Assembly (NCBI GenBank): GCA_903882725.1
Contig: CAIRYF010000374.1
Coordinates: 1-8,528, forward strand
Reading direction: 5' to 3'
Source of the DNA: an uncultured Simplicispira sp.
GTDB taxonomy: Bacteria; Pseudomonadota; Gammaproteobacteria; Burkholderiales; Burkholderiaceae_C
DNA: 8,528 nt
Numbering within the stretch: the stretch's first letter is position 1; each line of letters opens with the position of its first letter. A model generated the notes under the pieces. That model searched no databases and was not told the DNA's origin. It worked only from the letters and a program-made list of their open reading frames with translations. A program made the position numbers and the translations under genes. Below are positions 6,116 through 8,528 of the stretch, in pieces.

Positions 6116-7606
6116 CTAGGGTTGTTGCTTTTGCGCTGTGCTGGACTGGCGAGCAGTCCAGTCGATCAGCGCATCCAGCGCCGGGCGCGCAGCGCCAGCA
6201 TTGGCGTGGTTGACCATGGCCACCAACACATAGCGTCGGCCATCGTCGCCATGCACATAACCCGCCACAGCGGAGACGTCACGCAGGCTGCCGGTTTTCA
6301 GATGGGCACCGCCGCTGGCTCGGCTTTGGCTGCGCCGCAGCGTGCCGTCCAAACCCACCACCGGCAGTGAGGCCAACAGCTCGGGCATCACCGGTGACGC
6401 CCAAGCGGCTTGCAACATACGCCCCAGCGCTTGGGCGCTGATGCGTGCCTCGCGGCTCAGGCCAGCGCCGTTATCGATCACTGGCATACCTGCCTCGCCA
6501 AAGCGCTTGCGCCACCACTGCTGCACTATCGTGCGCGAAGCGTCCACACTGCCAACGCCGTTTTTCTGCCAACTCAGTGTCAAAAACAGCTGCTGCGCCA
6601 TGACGTTGTTGCTGTATTTATTGATATCGCGCACCACCTCGGACAGCGCGGGTGAGCTGGCGCTAAAGGCCGGCTGCAATCGCGCTGGCACGGTGCCGTT
6701 GCGTACCGTACCGGTCAGCGTGCCGCCCATATGACGCCACATACCAGCCACGGCGCGCACGGCGTAGGCACCAGGGTCGGCATAGGCGACAGCCCACTGG
6801 CGCTCGCCGCAACTGGCCGAGTAGTCGCCCGCAAAGGCAATGCGCGCCGGGTCAGCCAGATCGGCGCGCAGGCCCGCGCGCCAGTCACCGCACGCTGTGC
6901 CGGGGCGCGCCAGTGGCACGCTGCTGGGCCGCTGCACCCCAGCCAGCGGCGGATCCCACTGCACCCGCGCTACGCCAGCCGCAGCATCAGGCACCCAGCC
7001 CATCACCATGGACTTGAAGTTCAGCAACAACGCATCGGGCGCAGCGTTGTAGGGGCGCAGCGGCTCGCCATCAAACTGCGCCGCATTGTGCTCGGTGACG
7101 ACAAAGGCCGAGCGGTCGAGCACGATGTCGCCGTGGATGTCCTCAATGCCTTGGCCCTGCAAGCGGCGCAGCAGCAGCCACAGCCGCTCCATCACCAGCT
7201 TGGGGTCGCCTTGGCCGCGCAGATAGACGTTGCCGCGCAAGGTGCCGTCTTGCACTGTGCCCTCTATATACACCGGCGTTTGCCACACATACGCTGGCCC
7301 CAGCAGCTCTAACCCGGCAAAGGTGGTGACCAACTTCATCACCGACGCCGGATTCATCGCCTCCTGCGTCCGGTAAGCCAAACGCGGCGTGTCGGTGCCT
7401 TCGGCTGGCAGCACCAGCATGGAAACCGCCTCGCGCGGCACCTTGGCGCGGGCCAGCGCGGCATCGACCGCTGGCGGCAACGCCGTCATCGGCAAAGGGG
7501 CAGCGGCCACTGCAGCCACCAAAACCACCGACATAGCGGCACCAACAGCAGCCAACACCGCGCGGCGCAACCACGCCGGAGAAAAAAGGGCAAGAGACAA
7601 AGACAT
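6116..7606 (-). CDS. dacB: D-alanyl-D-alanine carboxypeptidase/endopeptidase (PBP4, peptidase S13)
   Basis: This periplasmic penicillin-binding protein trims or cleaves peptidoglycan cross-links. The 496-residue protein is close to E. coli DacB in length. A long basic-hydrophobic signal (about residues 1-36, LRRAVLAAVGAAMSVVLVAAV, split by Met25) is followed by the S13 domain. The motifs are NPASVMKL with nucleophile Ser88 and Lys91, KYSNN with the SxN Ser332-Asn334, and HLKTGSL with the KTG at 437-439. The large insertion between motif 1 and motif 2 typical of PBP4 is present, with LRGNVYLRGQGDPKL (125-139). IDNGAGLSREAR is also seen. The ATG at 7606-7604 is chosen because it begins the signal peptide; the frame stays open to 7762 but that part is antisense to tsaB. 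No strong ribosome site is seen. The gene is divergent from tsaB. Confidence 0.95.
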   Translation of the reverse strand: MSLSLALFSPAWLRRAVLAAVGAAMSVVLVAAVAAAPLPMTALPPAVDAALARAKVPREAVSMLVLPAEGTDTPRLAYRTQEAMNPASVMKLVTTFAGLELLGPAYVWQTPVYIEGTVQDGTLRGNVYLRGQGDPKLVMERLWLLLRRLQGQGIEDIHGDIVLDRSAFVVTEHNAAQFDGEPLRPYNAAPDALLLNFKSMVMGWVPDAAAGVARVQWDPPLAGVQRPSSVPLARPGTACGDWRAGLRADLADPARIAFAGDYSASCGERQWAVAYADPGAYAVRAVAGMWRHMGGTLTGTVRNGTVPARLQPAFSASSPALSEVVRDINKYSNNVMAQQLFLTLSWQKNGVGSVDASRTIVQQWWRKRFGEAGMPVIDNGAGLSREARISAQALGRMLQAAWASPVMPELLASLPVVGLDGTLRRSQSRASGGAHLKTGSLRDVSAVAGYVHGDDGRRYVLVAMVNHANAGAARPALDALIDWTARQSSTAQKQQP

Positions 7607-7625
7607 GGCGGCGAGTGTAGAGGCA

Positions 7626-7639
7626 CCGATAATTGTCGG
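7626..7639. promoter_or_regulatory. Near-palindrome in the dacB/tsaB divergent region, containing a possible -10
   Basis: CCGATAATTGTCGG is a 14-bp palindrome apart from one mismatched pair (positions 5 and 10). It sits in the middle of the 59-bp region between the two divergent starts. GATAAT (7628-7633) matches five of six bases of a -10 for tsaB, with no clear -35. It could be an operator, a shared promoter core, or chance. Confidence 0.35.
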
Positions 7640-7665
7640 CTTGCCTTCAGATACCACCGCCCGCC

Positions 7666-8406
7666 ATGAATTTGCTTGCCTTTGATACCAGCACCGACAC
7701 CCTGTCCATCGCCGTGGCGCGCGGCGCAGCGCGGTGGCAGTACAGCGGCCCCGGTGGCGCACAAGCGTCCAGCAGCTTGTTGCCCACCATTGGCCAATTG
7801 CTGGCCGAGGCCAATTTGGCGCTGGGCAACTTGGACGCCATCGCCTTTGGCCGTGGCCCCGGCTCGTTTACTGGACTGCGCACCGCCTGCGCCGTGACGC
7901 AAGGGCTGGCCTTTGGTGCTGGCGGCGGGCGCAGCGTGCCGGTGCTGCCCATCGACACCTTGGCCGCCGTGGCTGAGGCAGCGCGCCAGCAATACGGTTG
8001 CACCAACGTCATTGCCGTGCTGGATGCACGCATGAACGAAGTGTATTGGGCGCGCTACCAGTGGCAAGGCGGCATTTGGCTGGGCTGCGGCAGCGGCGAA
8101 GAAGGAGGCAAAGAAGGAGGCGAAAGCAGCAACGGCGACTTTGGCCTGTGCGCGCCTGAAGCCTTGGTGGTGCCGCCCGGCTGGAGCGTCGTCGGCAACG
8201 CCCAAGCCGCTTATGGCGCGCGCTTGGCACCGGACGCAGCACACCTGCACGCTCTGCCCGACGCCAGCGCCCTGCTGCGCTTGGCTCCGGCGCTGCTGGC
8301 CGCAGGCGGTGCAGTGCCAGCCGCACAAGCGCTGCCGCGCTACATCCGCAACAAAGTCGCCAAAACCACCCAAGAGCGCGCTGATGAACGCGCCGCTTGC
8401 GCATGA
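7666..8406 (+). CDS. tsaB: tRNA threonylcarbamoyladenosine biosynthesis protein TsaB
   Basis: TsaB is the scaffold partner of TsaD and TsaE in the complex that moves the threonylcarbamoyl group to A37 of ANN-decoding tRNAs. The 246-residue protein begins MNLLAFDTSTDTLSIAV, with the ASKHA-like LAFDTST (4-10). It contains the hallmark FGRGPGSFTGLR (61-72), TQGLAFGAG (78-86), VLDARMNEVYWARY (118-131), and the C-terminal PRYIRNKVAKTTQER (224-238). The ATG at 7666 matches the family N-terminus; an upstream in-frame ATG at 7633 adds 11 residues without support. Residues 141-157 are a Gly/Glu/Ser low-complexity insert coded by a 12-bp tandem duplication, and GGGRS (86-90) may be a small insert. The stop overlaps the rimI start (ATGA, 8403-8406). 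Confidence 0.95.
   Translation: MNLLAFDTSTDTLSIAVARGAARWQYSGPGGAQASSSLLPTIGQLLAEANLALGNLDAIAFGRGPGSFTGLRTACAVTQGLAFGAGGGRSVPVLPIDTLAAVAEAARQQYGCTNVIAVLDARMNEVYWARYQWQGGIWLGCGSGEEGGKEGGESSNGDFGLCAPEALVVPPGWSVVGNAQAAYGARLAPDAAHLHALPDASALLRLAPALLAAGGAVPAAQALPRYIRNKVAKTTQERADERAACA
8101..8124 (+). repeat. 12-bp tandem duplication in tsaB
   Basis: GAAGGAGGCAAA (8101-8112) is followed by GAAGGAGGCGAA (8113-8124), differing at one base. It codes EGGKEGGE within a Gly/Glu-rich insert of TsaB. Each copy holds AAGGAGG, a full Shine-Dalgarno core, but no start codon lies at a usable distance downstream. Confidence 0.8.
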
Positions 8407-8528
8407 GCACCGCCGCTTGCCTGCGCCAATACGCCAACGCCCCCCAAGCGCGGTTAGAACTGCTCACGCTAGAACAGATCGGGCGCTTGGATGATCTGCT
8501 GGCCATCGAGCAGCGCGCCTATTCGCAC
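8403..8528 (+). CDS. rimI: Ribosomal protein S18-alanine N-acetyltransferase, N-terminal part (cut by window edge)
   Basis: Forty-two codons are visible from the ATG that overlaps the tsaB stop. The end of the visible part, DDLLAIEQRAYSH, fits the first alpha-helix of RimI-type GNAT acetyltransferases, where a short E-x-x-A-Y stretch precedes a Pro-Trp. The acetyl-CoA-binding motif lies outside the window. RimI acetylates the N-terminal alanine of ribosomal protein S18, and tsaB-rimI is a common gene pair in proteobacteria. The call relies on this pairing as much as on the short sequence. Confidence 0.8.
   Translation, partial: MSTAACLRQYANAPQARLELLTLEQIGRLDDLLAIEQRAYSH

Noticed and set aside
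7607..7762. N-terminal extension of dacB
   Set aside because: It would place 52 Arg-rich residues before a clean signal peptide and overlap tsaB antisense.

Overview
The window is GC-rich, densely coded bacterial chromosome. Its gene content and protein flavour point to a betaproteobacterium, most likely Burkholderiales/Comamonadaceae. The evidence is the thioredoxin | purE-purK-tsaC order, the dacB | tsaB-rimI order, the PurE and TsaB sequence style, and short AT-rich segments that resemble, from memory, the dispersed repeats of that family. No mobile element, CRISPR array, tRNA or rRNA was seen. The organism call is an inference.

Left part (1-4130): a thioredoxin-domain gene runs off the left edge on the minus strand. 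Divergent from it is a plus-strand cluster: purE, purK (ATGA overlap), a Sua5-type threonylcarbamoyl-AMP synthase (tsaC, 10 bp after purK), and a lipoprotein with an SGNH/GDSL-hydrolase fold. A bidirectional intrinsic terminator at 4106-4130 closes the cluster. PurE and PurK carry out the CO2-fixing step of de novo purine synthesis (AIR to N5-CAIR to CAIR).

Middle part (4149-5980): convergent to that cluster is a two-gene minus-strand unit, a second SGNH/GDSL lipoprotein followed 11 bp later by an OmpW-type outer-membrane beta-barrel gene. The second SGNH protein has all the catalytic blocks (GDSL, GGAND, DxxH). The first has lost all three key residues (Ser to Gly, Asn to Gly, His to Tyr) and looks like a pseudoenzyme. 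This contrast between two nearby envelope lipoproteins is the most interesting feature of the window.

Right part (6116-8528): dacB (PBP4-type D,D-carboxypeptidase/endopeptidase, minus strand) is divergent from tsaB, which overlaps the start of rimI (ATGA) and runs off the right edge. TsaC and TsaB both serve tRNA t6A37 synthesis; RimI acetylates ribosomal protein S18.

There is no gene-free stretch over 300 bp. The longest gaps are 5981-6115 (structured DNA, a possible terminator and a possible promoter), 264-378 (divergent thioredoxin/purE region), 4079-4148 (terminator) and 7607-7665 (divergent dacB/tsaB region with a near-palindrome).
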